In this document: one piece after another, positions 1 through 9,861 of the stretch
Layout: the number at the start of each line of letters is the position of its first letter
Numbering within the stretch: position 1 is the first letter of the stretch
From: Actinomortierella ambigua
Taxonomy: Eukaryota > Mortierellomycota > Mortierellomycetes > Mortierellales > Mortierellaceae
Direction: 5' to 3'
DNA: 32,459 bases
Assembly: GCA_016098155.1 (NCBI GenBank)
Contig: JAAAJB010000145.1
Coordinates: forward strand, 29,410-61,868
Program-made: the position numbers and the translations under genes
Notes under the pieces: model-generated
Seen by the model: only the letters and a program-made list of their open reading frames with translations
The model's database searches: none
What the model was told of the DNA's origin: nothing

Positions 1-133
1 TTTGGAAGCCATATTTTTCTCCACAAAACAAAACAAAAAAAAAAGTGTATAAAAAAGTGGAGGTTGAGGGAAAGCTTTTGCTGTCCTTGTTTTTTTTTTG
101 TTTTGTTTTGTGGAGAAAAATATGGCTTCCAAA
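1..133. repeat. Perfect 44-bp inverted repeat with 45-nt loop
   Basis: Positions 1-44 and 90-133 are exact reverse complements over all 44 bases, including a 10-base A/T run and the CAAAACAAAAC segment. The 45-nt spacer is 45-89. Because the left arm begins at base 1, the repeat may continue outside the window. The right arm ends 13 bp from the stop codon of the minus-strand gene at 147-2695, so it lies in that gene's 3' flank. It could be a fold-back assembly artefact, a real palindrome or a strong transcript hairpin. Confidence 0.9.
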
Positions 134-146
134 CAAAAGCGAGGTA

Positions 147-2695
147 TTACCGCTGCTGTGGATGGCGAGCCGGTCGCGTATGGTTGGGCACGATGGGCGA
201 CCAGGCGGCGTCTTGGCTGGTCAGCGTCCCTGTCGAAGACTGGACGGGCGAGGCTGCATACGTCGTTGTTGGTGAATACGTACTTCCACTACCGCTCATG
301 TCGTAGGATGGCTGCGCCTGTTGTTGCTGCTGCTGTTGTTGTTGTTGGGGCACTGGTGGTGGAGGCCGTTGGTAGGGAAGGAGAGGAACGTCACCGTCGT
401 CATCGTGAAACTCGGCATAGCTCGTGCCGGCCGCCGCACCTGCCGGCCGCTGGGGAGGCTGCGGTTCAATGTAGGCGTGAGGGTTGTTGGGTGGAGGGCG
501 TGTCAGGGCTGGATACGGCGGCGGTGAATGTGTTGGGATCTTGGTCGCCATCGCTGTTGGCGTGTTGGGTTTCGTGTTTGGCGACGACGATCCAGAGCTT
601 GGGATGGGTGCAGCCGCAGGATGGTAGCTCACTGGCGTATCAACCGAGGCCACCCCCGATGCTGGAGGACGCGGAGGTGAGGGAGGTGAAGGAAGATGGG
701 TGGCTGTGAAGGCTTGGGGTGCAAGATGGGTGGTCGAGGGGGTCGAGCCCAGATGGTTGGGTGCCATGAAGAGCGACGGCTGCTGGGCCGCGGCTGCGGC
801 GAGGATCGCAGCGTGGATGGCCATGGGGTCATCGTGTTCAAAAGGTGCCGCAGAAGAGGCAGGGATGACCTGTGGATTCGCCAGCGAGACTGTCGAGCCT
901 GTTGGTGGTTGGCCCGATGCGTAGTATGGCACCTTGTTCAACCATGCCTCGTCGTTGTGCTGCCGAGGCGGCTGTAGGGGGATTGCCGCTCCAGGAGGAA
1001 GTGGTACCGCCGATGGATCATGCCCCAAAATCGCCTCGGGTTCGCCACCGGGCTGCGACGATCCAGCCAGGCTCGTGTAGACATGGGGGCGCGGATGCGT
1101 CCCCATCGCTGGCAAGGCTGGTGCTGGATAGGCTCCAATACCTGCTCCTGCCGTAAATTGCTTGTTCGGCGGGAAGGAGTTGGTCTCGTCCATGCCTGCT
1201 GGATCGACGGGAGGGATCTTTTGCTCCTTAAACTGGGCATTTTGGGCTGCGCGAATCTTGCGTTTCCGATGCCACTGAATCAAGATTAAGGAAACCGTGA
1301 CGAGGCCCACGACGCCTCCGACAATGGCGCCAATGGTCCCAGGTTGAATCCCTTCACTAGGAGCGTCACGAGGAGGAGGAGCATCGGGATCATTGGCCCA
1401 GCGGGCAGATGAGTCATAGGTGTAGGGAACACTCGCCCTCGCGCTGGAGGTGGAGATCTCTCCGGCCATACGAGTGTCCAAGTTGATACTGAGTGTTGGA
1501 AGATTGTTGTCGCTGGAATCCTGGAGAAATATGAACGGCGCCTGGCCGTTGACGCCCTCCAGAGCTTCCGATACTACGTAAGAGGCGAAGGCTTTGTTGA
1601 TCTGGGTTGCAGACTCAAACACGTTCCCGTTGTAGCGATACAACACGCTCGTCGCAGGCTTGAAGAAGATTGTTGGATAATAACGAAAAGAAAGAAAGGG
1701 GAAGAAAAAAAAACCATCCATTAGCCGAGTGAAAACACGCTAATTGCTCTGTCGTCAGTAGAGTGGTTCTTGAAATCTGTCGGCATTACACGTTTCATCT
1801 TGCACACGATCGCTAGGCGGTTGTTGGACAGGGTGACTCGGAGGGTATCGATGGTAGAAACGCATGATTCGGGGAGAGGGGTGTTCTTATTGGGTGTAGG
1901 GGATGCTGGTATGTTGGTGCTGGTGATTGGAGTCATCTCGATGCGCGCACCAGTGGCGATATCCGAGTGAATGGTGAACAACTGTCCGCTCGAGTATATC
2001 GCCATGCTGCGCGCTGCCACCTGTGAGCCAAAAAAAGAAAGAGCGGCAGCTCAGTTAATATCGACATGCAGCACACATGCAGGCAAAGCTTCGCCTTTTC
2101 CCCGCTTCCCTGCCTCATCGCCTCCGCCAACATTCTCAACATCGTCAATGATACATACGGTTTTCCAAACAGCATCCAACAGCTCAAACTGCCATCCCGA
2201 GGAGGCGACCAAGAACCCAAAGCGGATCTCGGACGATGGGCTCATGAAGACGTGTACGAACGAATACTTGTTTGGCGGCGTACTTTCCGGCACCGGAAAG
2301 ATGATTGACCGCATTTTCGTTGGCGACCACATATAGTTGGATGCCATTGTGATGTTTCGCCACTCGCCCGACACTGTCGAGTTGGCTGGGGGATTGAATC
2401 GGATGCCACCCGGCGGTGCCATTCCTGCATCGGGCGAGAGCGCTACAAAGACACCTGTTGGGTCCACGGCGCACGTCGTGATGCCGCCCGCTTGTTGGCT
2501 GAACATGTGGGGCACCTTCTCGCGGTCCACTGCGCTGACCACCTGCCACACGATATTGTCGACTGACAGTGGGCGCGAGTTGGACTTGACAAGGATCAGT
2601 TGCTCTTTTTGGCCGGCAGCCATGGCAGCGGCAAGCCCATAAAGGGTCATCGTCGTCTCATCCTTTGCCAGACAATCCAACTTTAGAGAGGTCAT
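147..2695 (-). CDS. Predicted single-pass membrane protein with Pro/Gln-rich cytoplasmic tail
   Basis: Model: exons 2159-2695, 1790-2020 and 147-1658, giving 759 aa. The exon 1 donor GTATGT and acceptor CACAG are convincing. The second intron (donor GTAATG, acceptor TTCAAG) is less certain. Residues 1 to about 365 would be an extracellular Ser/Thr/Asn-containing domain that I cannot assign to a named family. A single hydrophobic segment (AIVGGVVGLVTVSLILIQW, about residues 367-385) is followed by a basic stop-transfer RKRK. The remaining 370 residues are low-complexity and rich in Pro, Ser, His and Gln, including a run of about ten Gln encoded near 316-345. This architecture suggests a cell-surface sensor or wall-anchored protein. 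No signal peptide is visible in this model, so the N-terminus is probably incomplete (see the leader finding at 2696-3136). The next gene 5' is eRF3 on the same strand. Function unknown. Confidence 0.7.
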
Positions 2696-3268
2696 TGAAA
2701 GAACGAGCGAGATAGAGAGAGAGAGGGAGACAGAGAGAGAGAGAGAAAGAGAGAAAGAGGCAGAGACAAAGGCGGAAGGTGGTGTGGGTGGATAGGAAGG
2801 GAAGGTGTAGACAACGGTTAGACTGCAGAGGCTAGTCCGTTTATTTCCTCCTTTAGACTGACACGGTTATGGTGGGAAGAAACAAGAAAGGTGGTTGGGT
2901 TTCAGGGCAAGATGAATCAAAATGCCAAGATGAACAACGAATTGTCATGGCTGAAGTCGAAACAAACTAGTGCTGCTGCTCTTTGCCGCTATAGTATGGG
3001 CTATCAGGGTCACCCAGGGACGGCTCTCATTTTTACATCCCTCATTGCGGGCTGGACGTAGCATGCCGTCTTTTTGTCCTACCTACTCGAGCGAATGCCA
3101 CAGAGGCAAAAAGAAAGAGAGAGCATTTATAGTCATTCTAGAAGATCGATAAGTCTCTTTTTTTTTGTTGTTTTTATCTTCGCCTAAAAAAAAAGCTATT
3201 TCTCTACTCTGTGAAGTGCGTGAATGTGTGGATGTTTGAATAGTAGGTAGGGGTAGACTACGCCTAGT
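2696..3268. other. Intergenic region with GA/CT tract, between eRF3 3' end and surface-protein gene
   Basis: This 573-bp stretch is the 5' flank of the minus-strand surface-protein gene and the 3' flank of eRF3. A GA-rich tract at about 2699-2767 reads as CT-rich on the coding strand directly before the modelled ATG. That is typical of fungal promoter or 5' leader sequence, but it could also be the pyrimidine tract before an acceptor. A candidate leader exon at 3087-3136 is described under findings. No other gene is seen. Confidence 0.5.
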
Positions 3269-5494
3269 TTACTCCGAGGAGTTGTCAAAAATGAGCTTCG
3301 TGATCTTGCCAATAGCAATGGTCTTGCCCTCGTCACGGAGGGTGAAACGGCCCAGAGGTGCATAGTCTGCAAATGTCTCGACGCACATGGGTCCTGCCGT
3401 CTCGATCATGACGATGCCCTGCTGGCCCTTCTTCAAGAACTGAGGGGGGCGCTTCGACTTGCGGCCAGTCTTCTTGTCGATCAGGTGGATCATCGCGCCG
3501 AGCGTGATCTCCTCAATGGCAGTATGAATGTGCAGCACAGCCGTGTAACCAGCACAAATAATGTTCTTGTGATCCAGGATACCCAATGCTGCCTCGAATT
3601 TGTTGACCGTGTGCACAGGGTTCTTGCGGCTGCACAGCACGAAACCGGGCATAAGGTCCTCCTCCTCAATGCCTCGCAGGCGCAGGCGGATGTTGTCACC
3701 AACAACAGCTGCGGGAATCTCCTGCTCCAGCTCGTTGAAGATGGCTGTAACTTCGACATTGACGTTGTTGGGCATGACGCAAACCTGCGAACCCTTCTTG
3801 ACGGAGCCAGACTCGATCTTGCCGACAACAACGGTGCCCATGTCCTTGTACTTCTCGCTGATGGGCATGCGCAGAGGAGCATCCAGCTTGCGGTCCGACA
3901 TGGCAAGTTCGTCCAAGTAACCCAGCAGGGTAGGGCCCTTGTACCAATCGCAGTCCTTGGGGTTGATGGGCGTCTTGATGTTGGCACCCGTGAATCCAGA
4001 AACAGGCATAAAAATAACATCTAGAGAGAGATAGTCAAGCACGCGTTAGTCCCCCATCCAGTGTCACATCATGTCAAAAGAGTCAAGCTGTAATCTCTGT
4101 CTCTCTCCCTCACTCACTCACTCACTCTCACTCTCTGCCACTCTTATTTACCTGTCTTCATGTTGTAGCGGTTGGATTTCAGGAAAGGCGTCAGCTTATC
4201 AACGCACTCGTCATATCGCTCCTTGGACCAGGCAACAGTGGGGTCATCCATCTTGTTGATGACGACCACAAGCTTGTTGACGCCTCCGTTCTTGGCCAGG
4301 ACAGCGTGCTCACGGGTCTGACCACCCCTCTCGAAACCAGTCTCGAATTCACCCTTGCGGGCCGAGATGACGAGAACGGAGACATCTGCCTGAGCAGCAC
4401 CACCAATCATGCTGGGAACATAGGTCTTGTGTCCAGGGGCGTCCAGAATGGTATAACGACGCTTGTCAGTCTCAAAGTAGGCACGTCCGCACTCGACCGT
4501 CTTACCCTACATGTATAAAAAAAAAAATAATAAAAGAAAACGTCATGAGGAGACGGTTTTTTTTCTTCGTTAGCATGCACGGAAGAGATAACGGTCATCA
4601 TCAAGAGAAAAGGACTAAAGAAGGGCGACGTAGTTTTTTTTTGCAGTCTACAACACGCACCTTGGCACGCTCCTCAGCGTTGGTATCCAGAGCCCAGGAC
4701 AGGTACCACGACTCACGACCAGCTTCCTTGGCCATCTGCTCGTACTTCTCCAGCGTACGCTTGTCGATCATACCAGTGGCCTCGCTATGATGATTCAGTC
4801 GTTTGGAAAGGGAAAGGTGAGATCGATCAGTCGATCAGTCAGTATGTTTGTGCACATCATCCATCCATCATAGAGAAGGAGGGGGGTGTGGTGTGCGCAC
4901 GGAGATCGATCCAAGACAGATCAATGAGCCACAAAAAACAAACTGCACGGGTGCTTACAGAATACGACCACCCATGGTCGACTTGCCAGCATCGACGTGA
5001 CCGATAAAGATAACGTTGACGTGCTCCTTGCCAAAAAACTCGTTCAGGGTCTCCTGGTCCACAGGGTCATCATCGGGGATGGGCTCGGCAGGCTTGGCAG
5101 GCTCGGCAGGAGCAGCCTTCTTGGCCTCTGCAGGCTTGGGAGCAGCGGGAGCCTTTGCGGGGGCAGGGGCCGGGGCGGGCTTGGGGGCGGGGGCAGGGGC
5201 GGGCTTAGGGGCGGGGGCAGCAGTGGGGAGAGGCTTTGGGGCAGCAGCAGGCTCCTCAACAGCAGGGGCAGCTGGCTTGGCGATGGCAGCTGGTGGGGGG
5301 CCGTTAAAGTCCAGCTCGTCAGCGCGGACAGGCGCTGGGGCAGCCGGTGCAGGTGCAGGAGCAGCAGCAGGAGCAGCAGGCATCCACGAGGGCACGAATG
5401 GCTTGGCGGCAGCGCGAGGAACAAAGGCGCCGGCGCTGGGGTTGAGCGACAGGGACGACAACTTTTGAGTGGGAGGGGTGTTGTTGTCACTCAT
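3269..5494 (-). CDS. SUP35: Eukaryotic peptide chain release factor GTP-binding subunit eRF3 (Sup35)
   Basis: Cytosolic GTPase that partners eRF1 to terminate translation at stop codons. Exons 4959-5494, 4661-4784, 4152-4506 and 3269-4020 join in frame to 588 aa, a usual length for the family. The start is the ATG at 5494 in a good context (CACC before ATG). Residues 1-160 are an N-terminal extension rich in Ala, Pro and Lys. The EF-1alpha-like part carries G1 GHVDAGKST (165-173), G3 DAPGH (242-246) and G4 NKMD (304-307). Two beta-barrel domains follow, with the family C-terminus (GRFTLRDEGKTIAIGKI). The motifs separate it from EF-1alpha and Hbs1: it has the eRF3-type ECGRAYFETDKRRYTILDAP segment after G2. 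Residues 15-37 hold two overlapping PAM2-like motifs for binding poly(A)-binding protein. The Gln/Asn-rich prion domain of budding-yeast Sup35 is absent. Identity is firm; the N-terminal interaction is inferred. Confidence 0.97.
4097..4136. repeat. CTCT/CACT simple repeat in eRF3 intron 3
   Basis: A pyrimidine-rich run of CTCT and CACT units lies inside the third eRF3 intron (4021-4151), on the + strand. On the coding strand it is purine-rich. It looks like ordinary intronic simple sequence. Confidence 0.6.
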
Positions 5495-6173
5495 GGTGAA
5501 GAGGGTCAATCGTTCAAGTATGAGGGTGAGGAGGGAGCGAGAGAAAAAAGAATGATGTCGCCAAGGTGGGGCTTAATGACTGTTCATCGGTCGTCGCTGT
5601 GCGCGCTTATTCCCCTCTCCTTCAAGCTGATGTGTGAAAAAAAAATACTAGGATGGGTGGGTGGCTTAGATGTTGATCCCCGCAATCCGTCGCAGTAAAC
5701 CAGCAGCAAGTGCTGTGTACTCCCGCCGCAGGATGGGTCCATCCTCCAGCGATGCCATGAGATTGTCAGATAGGGCCAGGGAGGGCAAAGCGGCTGACAA
5801 ATAACAAGAAGCAAACAAAGTCAACAGAGGATCTGGAGACTTCCTCTATACAGATGACTACAAAGTAGACAAACAGGACGCACTCGTCCAACCAGCCGAG
5901 ACTTGACTTTGGTAGGGACATACATTAAAAGTGCAGTATCTAACATGCAAACTACCGTGTGAAATGGTGCAAGCGTAAGGCGCTGTGGATAAAAACAAAT
6001 GACAGAGATAAAGAGAAGAGTAGGAAAGGGGAAATGGGGGGGGGGGAAGGGAAGGGCTCAAATCTTGAGATAATAAGCGACCTTGTTTTTTTTTTCTTTA
6101 GACGTTGACGACTCTCCTTTCTAAGGAGCGAGAGGAGATCATCGCACGTCAATCATTGCTTGCTTGCTTGCTT
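5495..6173. other. Intergenic region, eRF3 promoter and 3' flank of four-helix protein
   Basis: This 679-bp stretch separates the eRF3 start from the stop of the upstream minus-strand gene, so it must hold the eRF3 promoter. I see a poly-G run near 6036-6046, short A/T runs and no clear TATA box. Open frames here are short, have no family signature and lack consistent splice signals. I see no gene. Confidence 0.5.
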
Positions 6174-7548
6174 CTAAGCCTTGTCCTCGCCCTCGATGTG
6201 GATGGCATAAGGGTCCTTGATGTGAGGCTGTTCGCCGTGGCCGTTGCGCCAGTCGTCGAGCTGCTTCTCAGCCTCCAAATGCTCAGCCCACTCGATGCCA
6301 GAAACCCAGCTGCTCAGGACGAGGGTGAAGTAAATGCCGATAAGCATGCCAATGGTGACCATAACGGTGGCAATCGTGGCGGCCCTCTTGCGGCTTGAGT
6401 CGCACTCCTCCAGGGTCCAGTCGGGGTTGATATCCATGCAGCCGGTGTTGACCTTGTCGACATGGGTATCCTCGACAGCAATATAGACAATGGCCCAGCA
6501 GAGGAACATCAACAAGAAACCCCAAGAGCACGACACAAACTGGCGCTTATGCCATGTTGAGCCCTACATGTTGCCGAAAGAGAGAAGAAGCAGAGATCGA
6601 ATACATGCCTGCTTTTAGTGCAAACTCTTTTGAGTATATTTATATAGAATGCTACTTGAGCAAAAGGACTCTTACCCTTGTGACACCCCAGTAGCCGTAG
6701 AGACCAGTGGCCAGGAGGAGCAGACAGACGACGGCCCAGGGAAGCGAAAGATCAAGTTCAGCGTGCGGCATGATCCCTACGGCGATGTACCCACAGATGC
6801 TGGTGTTAGTCCGACGTACTCTTCAAACGAAAACACACAGGGGGATGCACTTTCTTCTCAGGTGGAATCGGTATCCATGTATTTGATCCCAAGAAAGACG
6901 GTAGAGTTGTCACTTTGTGCACACACCACGCCAGGCTTGGTCGGAGCTCTGGTAGGAGCAAAAAAGGAATCAACTTCAACGCGGGATGCCAAAAAATGTC
7001 CTAGAATGGGGCGAGGGGAGGTAAAGGTCTCATTTTTTTTGTCCACCCCACTCCACTCGCGTTGAACCTTGAAGGGGGGCTTTCCTCGAGGTAGGGTAAA
7101 CAGTTTCGGCCATCCACTCACGGGAGACAAAATAGTGTCCACCCACTCGTGAGTCACTCCACCCTCATCCCCACCCCAGTTCTCCACAACACACCACATG
7201 TAGAGTGTTGTATAGGATGGAAGGGCGGATGGATGGAGCCTCTCTTAGCGTTTGGTGACTCAACTTTCCGCCGAAAAGCAGATGATGAGAGTTGGGGCAA
7301 GACTGGCTCTATGGAGCAGCAGCGATGGACGAGGAGGGGGGGAGGCGAGTGGCTGTTGAAGTGCGGGTGGTGGTCAAAGGGCGAGTGTGCTGACGACTAT
7401 CACAGAGAAGAATATCCAAACTCGACTTACAGCGACCGAAGCTGAGGATGGCAAAGACGAAGCCAACAATGGTGTAGAAGATGGAGAGGGCAACGGCGCC
7501 GGTCCTGGGGGCGACACAGCCGAAGAACTTTTCGAAATACTTGGACAT
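6174..7548 (-). CDS. Small four-transmembrane-helix protein, unknown family
   Basis: Exons 7431-7548, 6676-6776 and 6174-6563 give 202 aa. Donors are GTAAGT and GTAAGA; both acceptors end TAG. Four hydrophobic helices are visible at about residues 17-38, 51-68, 82-102 and 134-157. The loop between helices 3 and 4 has two cysteines (115, 127) that could form a disulfide. The tail of about 45 residues is acidic and polar (EGEDKA at the end). The layout is like tetraspan or MARVEL-type proteins, but I see no diagnostic motif of those families, such as CCG. The start MSKYFEKFFGC has a cysteine near the membrane that could be acylated (inference). Intron 1 is 654 bp, much longer than most introns in this window. 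Membrane location is likely; function is unknown. Confidence 0.8.
6777..7430 (-). other. Unusually long first intron (654 bp) of the four-helix protein gene
   Basis: The intron runs from donor GTAAGT (7430-7425) to acceptor GTAG (ending at 6777). Most introns in the window are 80-270 bp. Alternative acceptors (for example CACCAG just upstream) would put an in-frame stop after a few codons, which supports the site chosen. The interior shows no convincing extra exon. It could contain an enhancer, an alternative first exon or a degenerate insertion. Confidence 0.55.
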
Positions 7549-9861
7549 TGCAGGTTAAATGGAGAGTTGGAACGGGACGGTGGAGAGGGGAGAGAGGGAA
7601 GGGGAAGTTGGGAAGGAAGGAGACCAACGATGGAGCAGGAAGCGAAGGAAAGAAGAAGATGTGGGAAAGAGGTTCAGGAGCGGCAAAAGGGGAAAAGACG
7701 AGTCGGATAAAAGAGAAGGAACGGGGCGGAGGAGTGTGGAAGGGGCCAGGTGATGAGTAGCCAAGACCGACTGGACTGATTGACTGACTGAGTCCAGGCG
7801 AGGAGAGAAGGAGGGAAACAGCACCCCACCTTATGAAGAGACCTGAACAGTCGGGTTTCGGTCTCAACTGGCTCGAGGGCCGTGTTTGATTTGCTGCAAT
7901 GACCTTTTCGTATGTACATACAGCACTGTACTGGCCTAGTTTGTGAAGTAATAGGATCGATAACAATTGTTTCTTAACCGGTTGACCGGGAACAGGCAAA
8001 AGGGAAGAGGGAGAAGTCGCCTTCACCGGGTGTGCCTTTCCTTGGAGCATCCTTCTTTGATCCTCTGTTTACTGCTGACCCGCCGATCCATGATGGTATC
8101 TACCAATGTCCCTTCCTTGGCTGGCTGGATGGCTGGCTGTTACTGCTGCAACGGCTGACTGATACGCGATTCAGTCAACTCTGGTCAACGCGCATCGCCC
8201 CATTCCTAAAGGGCAGAGAGTCTGAATTGCAGCCCACTGTGTGCTGCTATATAGGGGGAGTAAGTGACCTAGATTTCTTCCTACTGCGTCCAAAGCTGTC
8301 GGGCCGTTGGTTATGAAAAGAGTGCATCCTCTAACCGTGCATAAACATCGAGATGACGTGGAAGGTTGGTGGGAGACGGGAAAGTGTCTACGGTTCCTTC
8401 TGTTGGCCTTTTCTTATGGTCATCAGTAATACTCCCCTATTCTAGCATGAGCACTTGCGACTCTTTTACGGATGGTATATTTTGATACCACGGGAGGTTA
8501 CTTTCGTTGTCCACAACCTTCAACTTGCCCCCCTCCCCTTTTTGGAGACAGGAACGAAGGGGAGCTTAAGAGCAAAAAGAGAAAAGTTCCTTTTTGTTTG
8601 TCACTTTTCATGCCGTTTTGAACCACCTTAGCGCCAATACAAATGACCATAAAAACTGCTCATTTGTGCAATGTTTTTTTTTCTTCTTTTCCATCTCTCT
8701 TGCATTTGCGTCGCCCGGCAACATATCAGATGGACGGCTTTTAAAGGAGGCACAGCAATAGAACGAGGGTTATTGAAAGTAATACTCTGTGTCGACATCC
8801 TTCTTCCGCTGTTTACCTTTTTGTTTTTCAGGCACCGGCGAAGTGGAACCAAGTCCTCAAAGATCATCGATGATCCTGAACTATAACATAGTGCAGGGTG
8901 TTACAGCCATCTGGTACAGGGTTGTCTGAAACTGAGTCGTTGAGCAGAGGAGAGACAATCAATCCTTCCAATCAGCCCGGCTGCCATTGTCATAACCGCT
9001 GGAGTCTTTTCCTTCCCTCTCTCCCCCGGCGCTCACAGCTGCCTTCCCTGCCCCCCTTCTGTCATCGTGCAAGCGCTGAATCTCAGTCGCGCTTCTCCTT
9101 GGGGAGGCACGTGTATGACCACATGGTGTTGAGCCAAAGCCCTGCTTGAGATGGCCCGCCTTCTCCGGAAAATCCACTTGCGAGACACGAAACCATCCTT
9201 CTCTAACGCTCCCTCTCTACCTCATCTTACACCCCTTTCGTCATTATAAATAGTCGCTGACTTGAGAGGGGTGGGGGACGGGGAAAGCAGGTGCTTCACG
9301 AGCATAGACGTTGCAACAAGGCGACGCACTCTTTGTTCCGCTCTTCGCTGGTGCTTTCTTGGTGGCCTCGATTTAACAATGTCCAAAGGCTAGCTTCTTC
9401 CTTCTTTCTCCAACTTTTTTTTCATTCTTTATTTTTCATTTTCATCGAACCCTCTCTCTTCACTCCTCTCTGCCATCAGGCACCATCTCGTAAATGAAGG
9501 CATCGAGCAATGCAGAACGAGCGAGTGAGAATGTGATAGTTGGAAGAAAGAAGCTTTACAACTTTTTGCGCAGCATCTGGATTTGTCACTCGAGTGTTCT
9601 GAGCACTGGACCGCAGGAAATCCTGTCCCCTGCATTTCAGCGATGCACAGACCAGAAATTGCTGAAAAGAACTGTTTTGAAAAGTATTTGTCAAGCCAAG
9701 CCACCACTAGGCACTTTTTTTTTTTTGGGTTTGCAATACCGAAGTTACAAAAAAAGAGACAATCGAGGTTGTCCCCCCCCATTGCATACATCCTCATTCA
9801 TTCTCATTCATCCTCTCGTCCTTCACTCCCACTCTCACCTCTCACCAGCACATTACATACC
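7549..9861. other. 2.3-kb divergent intergenic region with no convincing gene
   Basis: This is the longest gene-free stretch before the right end, lying between two divergent genes (four-helix protein on -, NMD3 on +). Next to the minus-strand gene, at about 7560-7760, it is purine-rich on the + strand and so pyrimidine-rich upstream of that gene's ATG. A TATAAATA box occurs at 9245-9252, and short pyrimidine tracts precede NMD3 (about 9400-9480 and 9780-9860). The open frames, such as one at 8032-8316 (+) and one at 8628-8867 (-), have no recognisable motifs, codon bias or splice structure. It probably holds two promoters and perhaps a long 5' leader or non-coding transcript. Confidence 0.5.
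9245..9252 (+). promoter_or_regulatory. TATA-like box TATAAATA upstream of NMD3
   Basis: A perfect TATAAATA lies about 610 bp upstream of the NMD3 start codon. The distance is large for NMD3 itself unless the 5' leader is long or spliced. It may instead drive an unannotated transcript. The motif match is seen; function is inferred. Confidence 0.3.

Noticed and set aside
98..709. 203-codon open frame on the + strand starting in the inverted repeat
   Set aside because: Overlaps the Pro/Gln-rich tail of the minus-strand membrane protein, whose frame extends over 500 codons with a clear TM segment.
3485..4024. 179-codon open frame on the + strand
   Set aside because: Antisense to the C-terminal domains of eRF3, which are strongly conserved in sequence; no independent evidence.
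4997..5698. 233-codon Gly/Arg/Leu-rich open frame on the + strand
   Set aside because: It is antisense to the Ala/Pro-rich N-terminus of eRF3. GC-rich repeats leave all frames open.
8032..8316. 94-codon open frame with Leu-rich sequence
   Set aside because: Isolated, with no codon bias, no TATA at a suitable distance and no homologous motif.
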